From positions 5,788,501 to 5,852,500 of the forward strand of contig NZ_CP086106.1 in assembly GCF_016765655.2 (NCBI RefSeq): a stretch of 64,000 bases of DNA. Reading direction: 5' to 3'. Shown piece by piece: positions 54,082-63,741 of this stretch (positions within the stretch are counted from its first letter, which is position 1; each line of letters begins with the position of its first letter). This DNA is from Skermanella mucosa. Lineage in GTDB: Bacteria > Pseudomonadota > Alphaproteobacteria > Azospirillales > Azospirillaceae. Under the pieces are notes generated by a model. The model was not told the DNA's origin and did not search any database. It was given only the letters and a program-made list of their open reading frames with translations. The position numbers and the translations under genes are program-made.

Positions 54082-55980
54082 GTGCCGACTTTCGAGATTC
54101 CTCCCGAAGTTCCAGCCCCGGACGCCGCCGCCCGACGGATCGCGGAACTGGAGGAGCGTCTGCGGGCGGAAACCGCGGCGCGCCTGCGGGCCGAGGAGGC
54201 GGCCGACGACTGGCGGAGGCGGTACGAGGCGACGGTGATGGCCGCCGGCCACGTCTTCTACGACTGGGACGCGCGGACCGACGGCATGTCCTGGGGCGGC
54301 GGCTGCGAGGAGGTGCTGGGCTGGACCGCGGAGGAGCTGGCCGAAGGCGGCCTGGCCCATACCATCGAGTTGATCCACCCCGACGACCGCGCCGCCTTCG
54401 AGCGGGAGATCGCCCATGTCCGCGCCACCCGGACGCCGTTCCACCTGGAATACCGGTTCCGTCACAAGGACGGGCGCTGGATGACCATGCAGGACGACGG
54501 GCGCTTCTTCTTCGATGCCGAGGGCGAGCCCATGCGCATGCTGGGCTTCCTGATCGACATGACCGGACGCAAGGCGATCGAGGCGGAACTGCTGCGCCAG
54601 GCCGCCGAGCTGGACGCGGTGATCGAGAGCATCCCCGACGCGGTCTATGTCGGGACCTCGGCCGGCATCGCGCGCTGCAATCGCCGCGCCCTGGACATGC
54701 TGGGCCTGGACAGCCTGGAGGAGCTGAACCACCCGGTGCCGGAGCTGGCGGAGCTGATCCAGGTCCGCGACGCCCGCAACGGGGTGCCGCTGCGCACCGA
54801 CGAGCAGGCCTTCATGCGGGCCTTGGCGGGGGAACGGACCGTTCGGGACGTGCTGGTCCGCAACGTCAGGACCGGCCGCGACTTGGTGCTCCGGTCGGCG
54901 GCGGCGCCGATCCGGCTGGGCGATTCGATCCTGGGGGCGGTCGCGATCAATACCGACGTGACCCAGGCCAGCGACGACGGCCGCCGGCTGCTGGAAAGCG
55001 AGCTTCGGCTGAGGCTCGCGGTGGAAGCCGCCGACCTGGGCACCTGGGTGATCGACCCGCGGAGCGGCACGGTGGAGGCCTCCGAGCGCTGCAAGACCAT
55101 GCTGGGCCTGGATCCCGACGCGGTCATCAGCATCGACACCCGGCTGGAGCTGATCGATCCCGAATACCGCAGGGCGGTCAGGGAGGCCCTTCGGCGGGCC
55201 TGCGATCCCGGGGGCGACGGGCGGTTCGACCTGGAGTTCCGGGTCCGCCGGCCGGACGGATCGGTCCGCTGGATCGCGTCGCGCGGCCGCAGCCAGTTCG
55301 CCGAGGCCGGCGGCGTCCGGAAGGCGGTCCGGATCGACGGCACCGTGCGCGACGTGACCCGGCGCCGCCGCGCCGACGAGCACCAGAAGACCCTGCTGGC
55401 GGAGCTGAGCCACAGGGTCAAGAACACGCTGGCGATCGTCCAGGCGATCGCCTCGCAGACCCTGCGGCGGAGTTCGAGCCGGGAGGACTTCGTCCAGTCC
55501 TTCTCCGGCCGGCTCGGCGCGCTGTCCCGGGCCCACAGCCTGCTGACCGACCAGAACTGGGAAGCGGCCTATCTGCCCGACCTGGTCGCCCAGACATTGG
55601 AACCCTATCGGGCCAACGGCACCGCGATCCGGCTGGAGCTTCAGCCGGTCGCGCTGAACCCGGCGGGCGCCGTGGCGCTCGCCATGGTGTTCCACGAACT
55701 GACCACCAACGCGGCCAAGTACGGCGCGCTGTCCGATCCCGGCGGGGGGCTGGCGGTCGACGGCGTGCTGGAGATCGCGCCGGCGGGCCGCCGACTGACG
55801 GTCCGCTGGATCGAGACGACCCGGCGGCCGGGCGGCACGGCGACCGGGCGCGGATTCGGCATGAACCTGATCGAGCGGACCGTCGCCGGCCAGCTCGACG
55901 GGGAGGTGGAGTTCGACTGGCGCGCCGACGGGCTGCTCTGCCGCATGGCGCTGCCGTGGGAGTCGGTCGCGGGACCGTGA
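54082..55980 (+). CDS. PAS-domain sensor histidine kinase of the HWE family
   Basis: 632 residues, no membrane segments. An N-terminal short coiled coil is followed by PAS 1 (about 55-165, with FYDWDARTDGMSWGGG), PAS 2 (about 175-295) and PAS 3 (about 305-430, AADLGTWVIDPRSGTVEAS). The kinase has AELSHRVKNTLAIVQAIA with the phospho-acceptor histidine, FHELTTNAAKYGALS and the RWIET and GFGMNLIER motifs that define the HWE family. The GTG start has CAGGAG seven bases upstream. The general stress and light responses of alphaproteobacteria often use such kinases, but no PhyR is in the window. Confidence 0.92.
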   Translation: MPTFEIPPEVPAPDAAARRIAELEERLRAETAARLRAEEAADDWRRRYEATVMAAGHVFYDWDARTDGMSWGGGCEEVLGWTAEELAEGGLAHTIELIHPDDRAAFEREIAHVRATRTPFHLEYRFRHKDGRWMTMQDDGRFFFDAEGEPMRMLGFLIDMTGRKAIEAELLRQAAELDAVIESIPDAVYVGTSAGIARCNRRALDMLGLDSLEELNHPVPELAELIQVRDARNGVPLRTDEQAFMRALAGERTVRDVLVRNVRTGRDLVLRSAAAPIRLGDSILGAVAINTDVTQASDDGRRLLESELRLRLAVEAADLGTWVIDPRSGTVEASERCKTMLGLDPDAVISIDTRLELIDPEYRRAVREALRRACDPGGDGRFDLEFRVRRPDGSVRWIASRGRSQFAEAGGVRKAVRIDGTVRDVTRRRRADEHQKTLLAELSHRVKNTLAIVQAIASQTLRRSSSREDFVQSFSGRLGALSRAHSLLTDQNWEAAYLPDLVAQTLEPYRANGTAIRLELQPVALNPAGAVALAMVFHELTTNAAKYGALSDPGGGLAVDGVLEIAPAGRRLTVRWIETTRRPGGTATGRGFGMNLIERTVAGQLDGEVEFDWRADGLLCRMALPWESVAGP

Positions 55981-56023
55981 GGACGGCCCCGAGACGGGGT
56001 CCGGAGGCCCCTTCCGGATGCCG

Positions 56024-57013
56024 CTACAGCCAGCCCTTGCGGCGGAAATAGACCAGCGGCAGGATCGCCGAGACGACCATCAGCAGGAGCGCCAGGGGAT
56101 AGCCCCAGGACTCGTCCAGTTCGGGCATGAACTGGAAATTCATGCCGTAGATGCTGGCGATCAGGGTCGGCGGCAGGAACACCACGGCGACGACCGAGAA
56201 GATCTTGATGATGCCGTTCTGCTCGATGTTGATGACGCCGAGCGTCGCGTCGAGCAGGAAGTTGGTCTGGTGGCTGAGATAGCCCGCATGCTCGCCCAAG
56301 GACCGCAGGTCGCGGTTGAGGCTCTTCAGCAGCGCCTTCTGCTCCTTGTCGAGCCGGCCGGCGCTGACCGTCGCCAGATAGGCCACCAGCCGGTCGAGCC
56401 CGGCCAGGCTGTCGCGCACCTTGTTGGTGACGTCGCCGATCCGTCCGATGTCGCGCATGACCTCGCGCAGGGAGTCGGGCTTGCGCGCCCGATCGCGCGA
56501 TTTCGCCGGCAGGGGGTCGTCGAACACGCGGCGGCTGATCCCGTCGACCCTGCCGCCGATCAGTTCCAGCACGTCCGCCGCGCGGTCGACGACGGCGTCC
56601 AGCATGCCGAGCAGCGCGCTCTCCGGCCCGGCGATCAGCTCGGGCTGGCGCTGGAGCCGGACCGCGAAGGTGTCGACGCTCTTGGGCTCCACGTAGCGGA
56701 CCGTGACCAGATGGCCCGGCGTCAGGATGAAGGTCAGGACGCCCAGCCCCGGATGCTCGGTGTCGGCGCGGGTGATCACCGGGGTGGTCATGTAGGCGCT
56801 GCCGTTCTCGACATAGAGGCGGCTGGAGACCTCGATCTCCATCATCTCCTCGTGGGTCGGCAGGTCGATGCCGAGAAGCCGGGCGATGACGCCCCGCTCC
56901 TCCTCGGTCGGGTGGAGCAGGTCGATCCAGACGGCGCCGTCCGGCAGCGCGGCGCCGGTCTCCAGCGGCTCCTTGAAGACGCCCGCTTCCGTGTGGCCGT
57001 AGGCGGTGATCAT
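56024..57013 (-). CDS. corA: Magnesium/cobalt transporter CorA
   Basis: 329 residues of the CorA family of Mg2+ channels. The soluble funnel domain begins [15 protein letters not shown]. The signature YGMNF is at the end of TM1, with the loop [12 protein letters not shown] and a second membrane helix ending FRRKGWL, so the topology is right. The start ATG overlaps the folD stop (ATGA), making it the last gene of a coupled chain. The length is usual. Confidence 0.95.
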   Translation of the reverse strand: MITAYGHTEAGVFKEPLETGAALPDGAVWIDLLHPTEEERGVIARLLGIDLPTHEEMMEIEVSSRLYVENGSAYMTTPVITRADTEHPGLGVLTFILTPGHLVTVRYVEPKSVDTFAVRLQRQPELIAGPESALLGMLDAVVDRAADVLELIGGRVDGISRRVFDDPLPAKSRDRARKPDSLREVMRDIGRIGDVTNKVRDSLAGLDRLVAYLATVSAGRLDKEQKALLKSLNRDLRSLGEHAGYLSHQTNFLLDATLGVINIEQNGIIKIFSVVAVVFLPPTLIASIYGMNFQFMPELDESWGYPLALLLMVVSAILPLVYFRRKGWL

Positions 57014-57945
57014 GGCGCCGCGGGGGAGGCGCCAGGGGAGGAGGCGGGAATCGCCACGCCTTTCTGCCGGCAGGTGGCGGTCAGCGTGTTGAGCAGCAGG
57101 CAGGCGATGGTCATGGGGCCGACGCCACCCGGCACCGGCGTGATGGCGCCGGCCACGCGGGCCGCCTCGTCGAAGGCGACGTCGCCGACCAGCCGCGTCC
57201 TGCCCTCGGAGGCCGCGACCGGATCGAGCGAGGGGACCCGGTTGATGCCGACGTCGATCACGGTGGCGCCCGGCTTGATCCAGTCGCCGCGCACCATCTC
57301 CGGCCGGCCGACCGCGGCCACCAGGATGTCGGCGCGCCGGCATTCCTCGGCCAGGTCGCGGGTGCGCGAATGGGCGGTGGTGACGGTGCAGGACGCCGCC
57401 AGCAGCAGGCTGGCCATCGGCTTGCCGACGATCGAGGAGCGGCCGAGCACCAGCGCCCGCCGGCCGGAGAGGTCATCGCCCAGCACGTCGTTCAGCAGCA
57501 TCATGCAGCCCAGCGGCGTGCAGGGCACCATGCCGGGCAGCCCGAGCGCCAGCCGGCCCGCGTTCTCCACGTGGAAGCCGTCCACGTCCTTGTCCGGGTC
57601 GATCGCGGCGATCACCGCCGCCGGGTCGATCTGCGGCGGCAGCGGCAGCTGCACCAGGATGCCGTTGACGGCGGGGTCGCGGTTCAGCCGCTCGACCAGG
57701 CCGATCAGCGTCGCCTGGTCGGTGGAGTCGGGAAGCCTGTGCTCGAACGAGCGCATGCCGGCGGCTACCGTCGCCTGTCCCTTGTTGCGGACATAGACCT
57801 GGCTGGCCGGGTTCTCCCCGACCAGGACGACGGCGAGGCCGGGTTGCAGCCCATGGGCCTCGCCGAGGGCGGCGACCTGGAGGGACAGGCGGTCGCGCAG
57901 GCGCTGGGCGAAGGCCTTGCCGTCGATGATGCGTGCCTGGCTCAT
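57010..57945 (-). CDS. folD: Bifunctional methylenetetrahydrofolate dehydrogenase/cyclohydrolase
   Basis: 311 residues, making 10-formyl-THF from methylene-THF with [18 protein letters not shown] carries the catalytic lysine. [24 protein letters not shown] and [16 protein letters not shown] (cofactor site) are all present, and [15 protein letters not shown] closes the protein. The start overlaps the DUF167 stop by ATGA. The stop overlaps corA the same way. Confidence 0.97.
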   Translation of the reverse strand: MSQARIIDGKAFAQRLRDRLSLQVAALGEAHGLQPGLAVVLVGENPASQVYVRNKGQATVAAGMRSFEHRLPDSTDQATLIGLVERLNRDPAVNGILVQLPLPPQIDPAAVIAAIDPDKDVDGFHVENAGRLALGLPGMVPCTPLGCMMLLNDVLGDDLSGRRALVLGRSSIVGKPMASLLLAASCTVTTAHSRTRDLAEECRRADILVAAVGRPEMVRGDWIKPGATVIDVGINRVPSLDPVAASEGRTRLVGDVAFDEAARVAGAITPVPGGVGPMTIACLLLNTLTATCRQKGVAIPASSPGASPAAP

Positions 57946-58316
57946 GGCTTGGAACTTCCGGACGGATCGGTTGGAACGGACAGGGTGGTCAAACGGGTCA
58001 TGAGGTCGGCGGGATCGCCGGCGACATGCAGGATCTTGTTGCGGTCGGTGGCGCCCGCAACCAGCGTGATGGCGGACCTGGGCACTTTCCACTCCTTCGC
58101 CAGCAGCCGGACCAAGGCCTCGTTGGCGCGGCCGGATTCGGGCACGGCGGTCACCATCACCTTGAGCACGGCCTGCTCCCGCCCCGACTGCCCCCGCTCC
58201 GCGTGCCCGGCTCCGGAGGACGATCCGGCACCGATCCCGGCCACGGCGTTGCGCGACGCCCTGGGCGTCAGCCGGACGGCGACCGTCACCCCGTCCGCGA
58301 CCGGCTTGAACGGCAT
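57942..58316 (-). CDS. DUF167 family protein (YggU-like)
   Basis: 124 residues. The family core is here: [14 protein letters not shown], then [24 protein letters not shown] and [19 protein letters not shown] short Gly/Ser/Ala-rich insertion lies near residue 35-50. Function is not known to me. It commonly sits next to yggT, as here, and overlaps yggT by one base and folD by four, so the chain is translationally coupled. Confidence 0.9.
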   Translation of the reverse strand: MPFKPVADGVTVAVRLTPRASRNAVAGIGAGSSSGAGHAERGQSGREQAVLKVMVTAVPESGRANEALVRLLAKEWKVPRSAITLVAGATDRNKILHVAGDPADLMTRLTTLSVPTDPSGSSKP

Positions 58317-58600
58317 CACACCAGGAACGCGTACTCGCGCAGCAGGTTGCGGATGAAGAAGATCAGCAGGATCACGACGATCGGCGAGAGGTCCAATCCG
58401 CCCAGGTTGGGCAGGATGCGCCGGATCGGTCCCAGCACCGGTTCGGTCACGCGATAGAGGAAGTCGCCGATCACATAGACCGCTCGGTTGCGGGTATTGA
58501 CCACGTTGAAGGCGACAAGCCAGCTCAGGATCGCCGAGGCGATCAGGATCCAGACATAGAGCCCCAGAATGGTATCGATCAGCAGGAAAAGAGATTGCAT
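58316..58600 (-). CDS. YggT family membrane protein
   Basis: 94 residues with two membrane spans ([22 protein letters not shown] and [19 protein letters not shown]) flanking [20 protein letters not shown], the signature of the family. Its role is unclear; relatives are linked to membrane processes near cell division or osmotic response. It is the first gene of the coupled yggT-DUF167-folD-corA chain. Confidence 0.93.
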   Translation of the reverse strand: MQSLFLLIDTILGLYVWILIASAILSWLVAFNVVNTRNRAVYVIGDFLYRVTEPVLGPIRRILPNLGGLDLSPIVVILLIFFIRNLLREYAFLV

Positions 58601-58709
58601 GGTCTACCGGGCCGCAGGACAAAAAAATGCGCTGCACCCTACCCTCCCCACCTGCCTCAGGCAAGCACCGCAGCCTGCGGAGCCGAAAGCATATTTCGAC
58701 GCAGGACGC

Positions 58710-58738
58710 TTGACAGACCCCGTTCCGCCCACCATTAT
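58710..58738 (+). promoter_or_regulatory. Sigma-70 promoter of the tRNA-Ala gene
   Basis: TTGACA, 17 bases, CATTAT. The -10 element ends 47 bp before the tRNA, so the leader is about 40 bases. Confidence 0.8.
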
Positions 58739-58785
58739 CCGGCCCACTCCACCGCGACGGTTTCGGCGGTGTGAGGTTCAGGTGT

Positions 58786-58861
58786 GGGGCCGTAGCTCAG
58801 CTGGGAGAGCGACGCGTTCGCAATGCGTAGGTCGGGAGTTCGATCCTCCTCGGCTCCACCA
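58786..58861 (+). tRNA. tRNA-Ala (anticodon CGC)
   Basis: 76 bases including an encoded CCA. The acceptor arms GGGGCCG and CGGCTCC pair with the G3-U70 wobble that marks alanine tRNAs. The anticodon stem ACGCG/TGCGT holds the loop TTCGCAA, giving CGC for GCG codons. The T arm is GGGAG-TTCGATC-CTCCT. Confidence 0.95.
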
Positions 58862-59106
58862 ATCCTCCTTAAAATTCAATATTACTGGTTACAGGCAAGA
58901 CGGCTCCGTAGGCAGGTCCTGCGAACCTGTAGGCGATTCCCCACAAAAGCTCCTGCCTCCAAGCTTCCGATAGTTTCGAAGCCTGCTGGCAAGCCGGGAT
59001 GCCGTTGCGGAACCTGTTCGACGGCGGGAGTGGGCCAAGCCGGGAGCAGCATCCTCCACACCGGCGGCGTTGCGCCCTCACCGGTTGCCTGTAAATTCGG
59101 TTTTGA

Positions 59107-59571
59107 AGGCAACTGCCGGAGCGGAGGGGCGTATGCGGCTTTCCCCGCCACCGGAAGCTTTTCGAAGAAGGAACGTCTGTCCGGGTACCAGCGCCCGAGC
59201 GTTACGCAGTCCATAAGCTGATCGTCGCGGCACGGCGACGCGCCGACCCGGGCGGACGGCTGAAAGCGGACAAGGATGTCGCCCAGGCCGGCATCCTGAT
59301 CGAGGCCATGGCTCCCAGGCGTCACCATGATCTCGCCGACGCCTGGACCGAGGCATGGTCGAGGGGACCGAGATGGCGAAGCGCCCTGGTCGAAGGCCTG
59401 TCCCGGCTACCGGACGAGCAATCGGAAATGCTGGCCGCCGCCATCCGGCGGGCCGGCGGGAGCTGGGGGTTCAAGGCGGAGGACGTGGGCTTCCTGAAAG
59501 ACGGACCTGTCGGCGCGGGAACGGCGGGTGATGGCTCTCAGCCACCGTCCAAACCGGGTTCTTCGCCCTAG
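59107..59571 (+). pseudogene. C-terminal remnant of a GSU2403-type nucleotidyltransferase-fold protein
   Basis: An open frame of about 155 codons bounded upstream by a stop and lacking a plausible start at its 5' end. It contains VRVPAPERYAVHKLIVAARR, then LKADKDVAQAGILIEAM and LADAWTEAWSRGPRWRSALV, which match the end of the GSU2403-type nucleotidyltransferase-fold family as I know it. The N-terminal catalytic part is missing, so it is called a decayed gene. It lies 245 bp after tRNA-Ala, a common integration target. It overlaps the convergent phosphatase gene by four bases. Confidence 0.6.
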
Positions 59572-60827
59572 CTCCGTCGCCGGCTCGTCGGTTCCACGAC
59601 CAGATTCGGCGGAGCGGCGTTCGGGTCAGCGCCCTCGGCGGTGACGGTCCGGCGCAGGTCGCGGCGGGATACGCTCCGCATCGGTTCCGGGGCGGCCCCG
59701 CCGGCGGTCTCCGTGTCGATCTCCGCGCGCACCTTTGCCGCGGCCCCGGGGGCCATCAGTCCCAGGCCGGCGGCGTGCTCGGCCATCGCGAGGCTGTCCG
59801 AGGCCAGCACCATGCTGCTTCCGGCCGCCGTGACCGCCTTCGCCAGTTCCTCGATCTCGGCGATCCTGTCCGCGTCGCGGGACACGTTGCGGATATAGAC
59901 GGCCAGCACCCGGCCGGGGTGCTCGTCCACGATCCGGCGGTAGACTTCGGGATCGTGCTGGCCGCTGTCGCCGACCAGGACGAACGGCAGGTCCTGGTAG
60001 AGCCGCAGCATGTTGCCGATCAGCTCGCGTTTGTGGTCCTCGGCTTTGCGTGGCAGCGGGCTCTTCCAGGTGATGCCCCATTCCCGCAGGAACAGCACCG
60101 GCCCCACGGGAATGCCGTGCATCCGGAAGAACTCGTCCAGCACGTCGTAGATTCCCCAGGGAGCGCGCGATACGTAGAGCATCGGGTTCCGCTCGTCGCC
60201 GCCGGCCCCGTCGTGGAGCGCGCGGTACAGGGCCGCCGCTCCCGGGAAGGCCACCCGGTTCTCGGCGTCCTGGACGAACAGCCGCCACAGCATCTTCAGC
60301 TTGCCGGCCACGCCGGTGAACATCACGGTGTCGTCGATGTCGCTGATCACCACGTATCGGCAGCGCTCCGGCGGAACGAAGATGTCGGCCCGGGCGTGGA
60401 CCGGCTCGGGCTGGTCCAGCGTCAGGTCCATGGACCGCCATTCGTCCCCGGACGGCGGCAGCGGCTGGTGCCGCAGATGCACCCTGAAATAGCCGTCCTT
60501 GTCGGTCTCGACCCGCTGCTCGGCCCCGCCGAAGCGGGCGGTGACCGTGGCCCCGGCGACCGACCGGCGCGCGATCCGGCGGCCGATGTCCCGCAGGTGG
60601 TCGGCGATGTCCTCCTCGCCGCCGCCGTGCTGGGTGCGCGACTGCTTGAAGACCCTGCCGATCAGGAAGACTTCTTCCCGCGAGCCGTAGCCCCGGTAGG
60701 GCTGGAGCACCACGCCGCGCTTGCCGTGGGCGGTGCGCACCGGGCGCGCGGCCAGATCCAGGATCCGCGACGCCGCCCGCTTCCATTTCCTCGTCCTGCC
60801 GCCCTTAGCTCCGTCGCCCGTCGTCAT
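59568..60827 (-). CDS. App1-type phosphatase domain protein (DUF2183)
   Basis: 419 residues. A beta-rich N-terminal part (about 40-145) precedes a HAD-like domain with SDIDDTVMFTG (the DxDxT nucleophile motif), MLYVSRAPWGIYDVLDEFF and FVLVGDSGQHDPEVY. These are the marks of the family that includes yeast phosphatidate phosphatase App1. The substrate in bacteria is unknown. The start with GGAG ten bases upstream is chosen over an ATG eleven codons earlier. The C-terminal about 60 residues are low-complexity. Confidence 0.88.
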   Translation of the reverse strand: MTTGDGAKGGRTRKWKRAASRILDLAARPVRTAHGKRGVVLQPYRGYGSREEVFLIGRVFKQSRTQHGGGEEDIADHLRDIGRRIARRSVAGATVTARFGGAEQRVETDKDGYFRVHLRHQPLPPSGDEWRSMDLTLDQPEPVHARADIFVPPERCRYVVISDIDDTVMFTGVAGKLKMLWRLFVQDAENRVAFPGAAALYRALHDGAGGDERNPMLYVSRAPWGIYDVLDEFFRMHGIPVGPVLFLREWGITWKSPLPRKAEDHKRELIGNMLRLYQDLPFVLVGDSGQHDPEVYRRIVDEHPGRVLAVYIRNVSRDADRIAEIEELAKAVTAAGSSMVLASDSLAMAEHAAGLGLMAPGAAAKVRAEIDTETAGGAAPEPMRSVSRRDLRRTVTAEGADPNAAPPNLVVEPTSRRRS

Positions 60828-60963
60828 GGTCCGTCTCCGCCGATCCGCCGTTATCATCAATGGCCGGATAGACGAAACATTCCCGGAATGATCCTGTTTC
60901 CGGCGCCTCTGTAAATCGGCGGGCGGGCTTCGTACCTATGGTTAAACCTTAGAGGAACCAGAA

Positions 60964-61275
60964 ATGCGAAAGCCCGTGGTCGTGACGATCCCCCACCAGC
61001 TCGGACGCGAGGAGGCCAAGCGGCGCCTTCAGGACGGCATGGGGCAGGTGCGCTCCCAGCTCGCCGGCGTGGGTGCCTCGGTGGAGGACCACTGGTCGGA
61101 GAACCAGATGCGCTTCGAGGTCGCCGCCCTGGCCCAGACCATCGGCGGCCGGATCGACGTGCAGGACGACCTGGTCCGGCTCGAAGTGGACCTGCCCTGG
61201 GTGCTCGCCATGCTGGCCGAGAAGATCACCGGCCGGATCGCCAAGCAGGGAACCCTGATGCTCACCAAGGGCTGA
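60964..61275 (+). CDS. Polyhydroxyalkanoic acid system family protein
   Basis: 103 residues matching the small family often found with polyhydroxyalkanoate granule genes: VTIPHQLGREEAKRRL, then WSENQMRFEVAALAQTIGGRIDV and LEVDLPWVLAMLAEKI. Its role is not established. AGAGGAACC lies before the ATG. No other PHA gene is nearby. It ends 6 bp from the convergent SYLF gene. Confidence 0.85.
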   Translation: MRKPVVVTIPHQLGREEAKRRLQDGMGQVRSQLAGVGASVEDHWSENQMRFEVAALAQTIGGRIDVQDDLVRLEVDLPWVLAMLAEKITGRIAKQGTLMLTKG

Positions 61276-61281
61276 GCCGCC

Positions 61282-61977
61282 TCAGGCCCGGCCGGCCGCC
61301 AGGTCGCGCAGCGGCTCCGCCTGCGGATTGGAGACGTTGCGGCTGACCAGGATGTCCACCGGACGCACGGAACGGCCGTAGTAGGCGGCGTTCCAGGCGT
61401 CGCGCGTCGTGATCACCGAGCCGTCCAGGGTGATCCCGCCATAGAGCCCCCGGGAGCGCGAGAAGGACAGGATGTCCGACGTCGCGACCCGGGCGCCGGC
61501 TCCGACCGGTCCGGCCGCCACGCCGACGTCGGCGCCCAGCTTGAGGCTGTTGCCAAGCATCGCGTCGCGGCCGCGCACGCTGCGGATCATCAGGATCACC
61601 TCGGCGACCTCGGCCCCGGCCTGAAGCCCCACGCTGCCCGCCGCCACCGTGTAGAAGGCGGGATAGCTCCAGCTTCCGCCGGCGCTGTCGCGCGTGATCA
61701 GCACCCCGTTGCCGCCGGCGCCCCCGAAGATGAAGCCCGCGCGCAGGAAGGTCGGCACGATCAGCAGGCCCTGGGCCGCCGGAAGGTTGTCGCGGAACCA
61801 TGTCATGTTCGGATCGCGCGTGAAGTTGGACAGGGTCGTCGTCGCGGCGGTGACCAGATCGGCGGGAGCCTCCTCGGTCCGCGGCGCCGTCGACGAGCAG
61901 CCCGCGACGACCAGGGAGACCGCGGCTCCCTGTGTTCCCAGCACCAGAAAACGACGACGTGACAGAGTGGCATCCAT
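61282..61977 (-). CDS. SYLF/YSC84-domain lipoprotein
   Basis: 231 residues. The N-terminus has a twin-arginine-like SRRRFLVLG followed by a lipobox VVAGC, so it is probably a lipoprotein anchored in the cell envelope. The SYLF-type body has PAAQGLLIVPTFLRAGFIFGG, GNGVLITRD, SWSYPAFYTVAAGSVGLQAGAE and the C-terminal SRSRGLYGGITLDGSVI. Lipid binding is known for eukaryotic relatives; the bacterial role is unclear. It starts 53 bp after the ModE-type gene on the same strand. Confidence 0.9.
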   Translation of the reverse strand: MDATLSRRRFLVLGTQGAAVSLVVAGCSSTAPRTEEAPADLVTAATTTLSNFTRDPNMTWFRDNLPAAQGLLIVPTFLRAGFIFGGAGGNGVLITRDSAGGSWSYPAFYTVAAGSVGLQAGAEVAEVILMIRSVRGRDAMLGNSLKLGADVGVAAGPVGAGARVATSDILSFSRSRGLYGGITLDGSVITTRDAWNAAYYGRSVRPVDILVSRNVSNPQAEPLRDLAAGRA

Positions 61978-62030
61978 AGTGGCTTCTCCTCCCGCTTGAA
62001 TGTCCGATGACGGCGATTGCGCCGGGACCG

Positions 62031-62522
62031 TCAGTTCGGACGGCCCGCCGGTTGCTTCGACAGGCTGCGTTGCATCGCCTTGCGGCCGTCGCAGTCGCGC
62101 TCCTGCTCACCTCTTTCCGATCCGTTCTCGGGAACCGGGCACTCCCGGGGGGCCACGGCCGCAGGGGCCGCGACCGCATCGCCGCCGGCCAGGACCTCGT
62201 CCTGAAGGGCCTTCAGATGGCGGGCCAGCGCCTCGTGCGCCTCCGCCTCCATCTCGCGGTAATGCCGGATGACGCTGTCGCCGAACGCGGTCAGGCCGGC
62301 GCCGCCGCCTTTGCGGCCGCCGACCATGGCGTTCACCACCGGCTGGCGGAAGGTCTGGTTGAGATCGTCCACCAGCAGCCAGGCGCGCCGGTAGGACATG
62401 TCCAGCTCGCGCGCGGCGCTGGAGATCGACCCGCAGCGCCGGATCGCCTCCAGCAGCGCCACCTTCCCCGGCCCCAGCGAACCTTCCGGCTCGAAATCGA
62501 TGCGCAGCCTCAGCTTCGCCAT
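62031..62522 (-). CDS. ModE-type winged-helix regulator without molybdate-binding domain
   Basis: 163 residues. Residues 1-105 match the ModE N-terminal DNA-binding domain: LGPGKVALLEAIRRCGSISSAARELDMSYRRAW, shown here only as GSISSAARELDMSYRRAWLL, and MVGGRKGGGAGLTAFG. The Mop/TOBE molybdate-binding half of full ModE (about 260 residues) is absent; the tail is low-complexity and charged. It lies 62 bp downstream of modC, suggesting a molybdate-related role, but how it would sense the metal is not apparent. Confidence 0.88.
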   Translation of the reverse strand: MAKLRLRIDFEPEGSLGPGKVALLEAIRRCGSISSAARELDMSYRRAWLLVDDLNQTFRQPVVNAMVGGRKGGGAGLTAFGDSVIRHYREMEAEAHEALARHLKALQDEVLAGGDAVAAPAAVAPRECPVPENGSERGEQERDCDGRKAMQRSLSKQPAGRPN

Positions 62523-62584
62523 GGCGGTTGATTCCTCAACTCTGTTCTTGGTCCTTCTACCCCGACTTCACCCTGCACGGCACC

Positions 62585-63694
62585 CTACAAGGCGACGCTT
62601 CGTCCCGCCGGACCGGGAAAGACCCGGTCGAAGGCGACGCTCTTGACCAGCGCGAAGACCGGCGTGCCGACCCCCAGGCCCAGCCGATCGACCGAATGGC
62701 GGGTGACCCGCGCCAGCAGGAACGATCCGCCGAGGTCGATCCTGACGTCGCGCGACGGTCCGGCCGCCTCGCCCAGCTCGACGATACGCCCTTCCAGCAT
62801 ATTGTGCACGCTGATCCGCGAGGGCGGCTCCAGCGCCAGGATCACGTCGCGCGCCTGGATGCGCACCCGGAGCGGCTGGCCGACGGCGAGGTCGAGCAAG
62901 GGCACCGTCAAGGTTCCGCCGGGAAACCGCAGTTCGGTCAGCCCGGTGGCCGGGTCGTGGCCGGCGACGGCGGTGTCCAGCACGGCCCCGGCCTCCAGCC
63001 CGCCGATCACGGCGCCCACGTCCAGCCGCACCGACAGTTCCGCCACGGTGCCCGCCGCCCGCACCCGTCCGTCGGCCACCAGCACCAGGGTGGTGGCGAG
63101 CCGCACCACCTCGTCCACCGAATGGCTGACGAATACGATCGGGATGTTCAGCTCGTCCCGCAGGCGCTCGATATAGGGCAGGATCTCCGCCTTGCGCTCG
63201 GCGTCGAGCGAGGCCAGCGGCTCGTCCATCAGCAGGATGCGCGGCTGGGCCAGCAGCGCGCGGCCGACCGCGACCCGCTGCTTCTCGCCGCCCGACAGGC
63301 TGTAGGGCCGGCGCTTCAGCAGCCCGCCGATGCCCAGCAGGTCCACCACCGGCTCCAGCGCGATGCGCCGCTCCTCCTTCGGCACCCGGCGCATGCCGTA
63401 GAGCAGATTGTCCTGAACCGACATGTGCGGGAACAGGCGCGAGTCCTGGAACACGTACCCGGTCCGCCGCCGCTCGGCCGGCACGTCGATCCGCCGCGCG
63501 CTGTCGAACAGCGCGGCGCCGTCCAGCAGGATATGCCCGGCGTCCGGCCTCGCGAGGCCGGCGATGGCGTTGATGACGGAGCTCTTGCCCGACCCGCTCC
63601 GCCCGAACAGGGCGGTGACGCCCCGGCTCGGCGCCTGGAACCTGATGTCCAGGTCGAAGGCCCCTTGCCGCCGCCGGATCGCCACGTCGAGCAT
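62585..63694 (-). CDS. modC: Molybdate ABC transporter ATP-binding protein
   Basis: 369 residues. Walker A GRSGSGKSS, signature LSGGEKQRVAVGRALL, Walker B ILLMDEPLASLD and the H-loop VFVSHSVDEV are intact. The C-terminal about 120 residues carry the Mop/TOBE molybdate-binding domain (ISVHNMLEGRIVELGE; FLLARVTRHSVDRLGLG). AGGGAAC precedes the ATG. modA and modB, usually just upstream, are missing: a dispersed repeat and a group II intron lie there instead. Confidence 0.93.
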   Translation of the reverse strand: MLDVAIRRRQGAFDLDIRFQAPSRGVTALFGRSGSGKSSVINAIAGLARPDAGHILLDGAALFDSARRIDVPAERRRTGYVFQDSRLFPHMSVQDNLLYGMRRVPKEERRIALEPVVDLLGIGGLLKRRPYSLSGGEKQRVAVGRALLAQPRILLMDEPLASLDAERKAEILPYIERLRDELNIPIVFVSHSVDEVVRLATTLVLVADGRVRAAGTVAELSVRLDVGAVIGGLEAGAVLDTAVAGHDPATGLTELRFPGGTLTVPLLDLAVGQPLRVRIQARDVILALEPPSRISVHNMLEGRIVELGEAAGPSRDVRIDLGGSFLLARVTRHSVDRLGLGVGTPVFALVKSVAFDRVFPGPAGRSVAL

Positions 63695-63741
63695 GCTTCT
63701 GCGTTCCCTGGAGAGTTGAGTAATGGTTGAGTGCTTTGTTG

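Noticed and set aside
58862-59100. Possible second tRNA or tRNA fragment after tRNA-Ala
   Set aside because: The GGCTCCGTAGGCAGG-like stretch does not fold into a cloverleaf and has no T arm.
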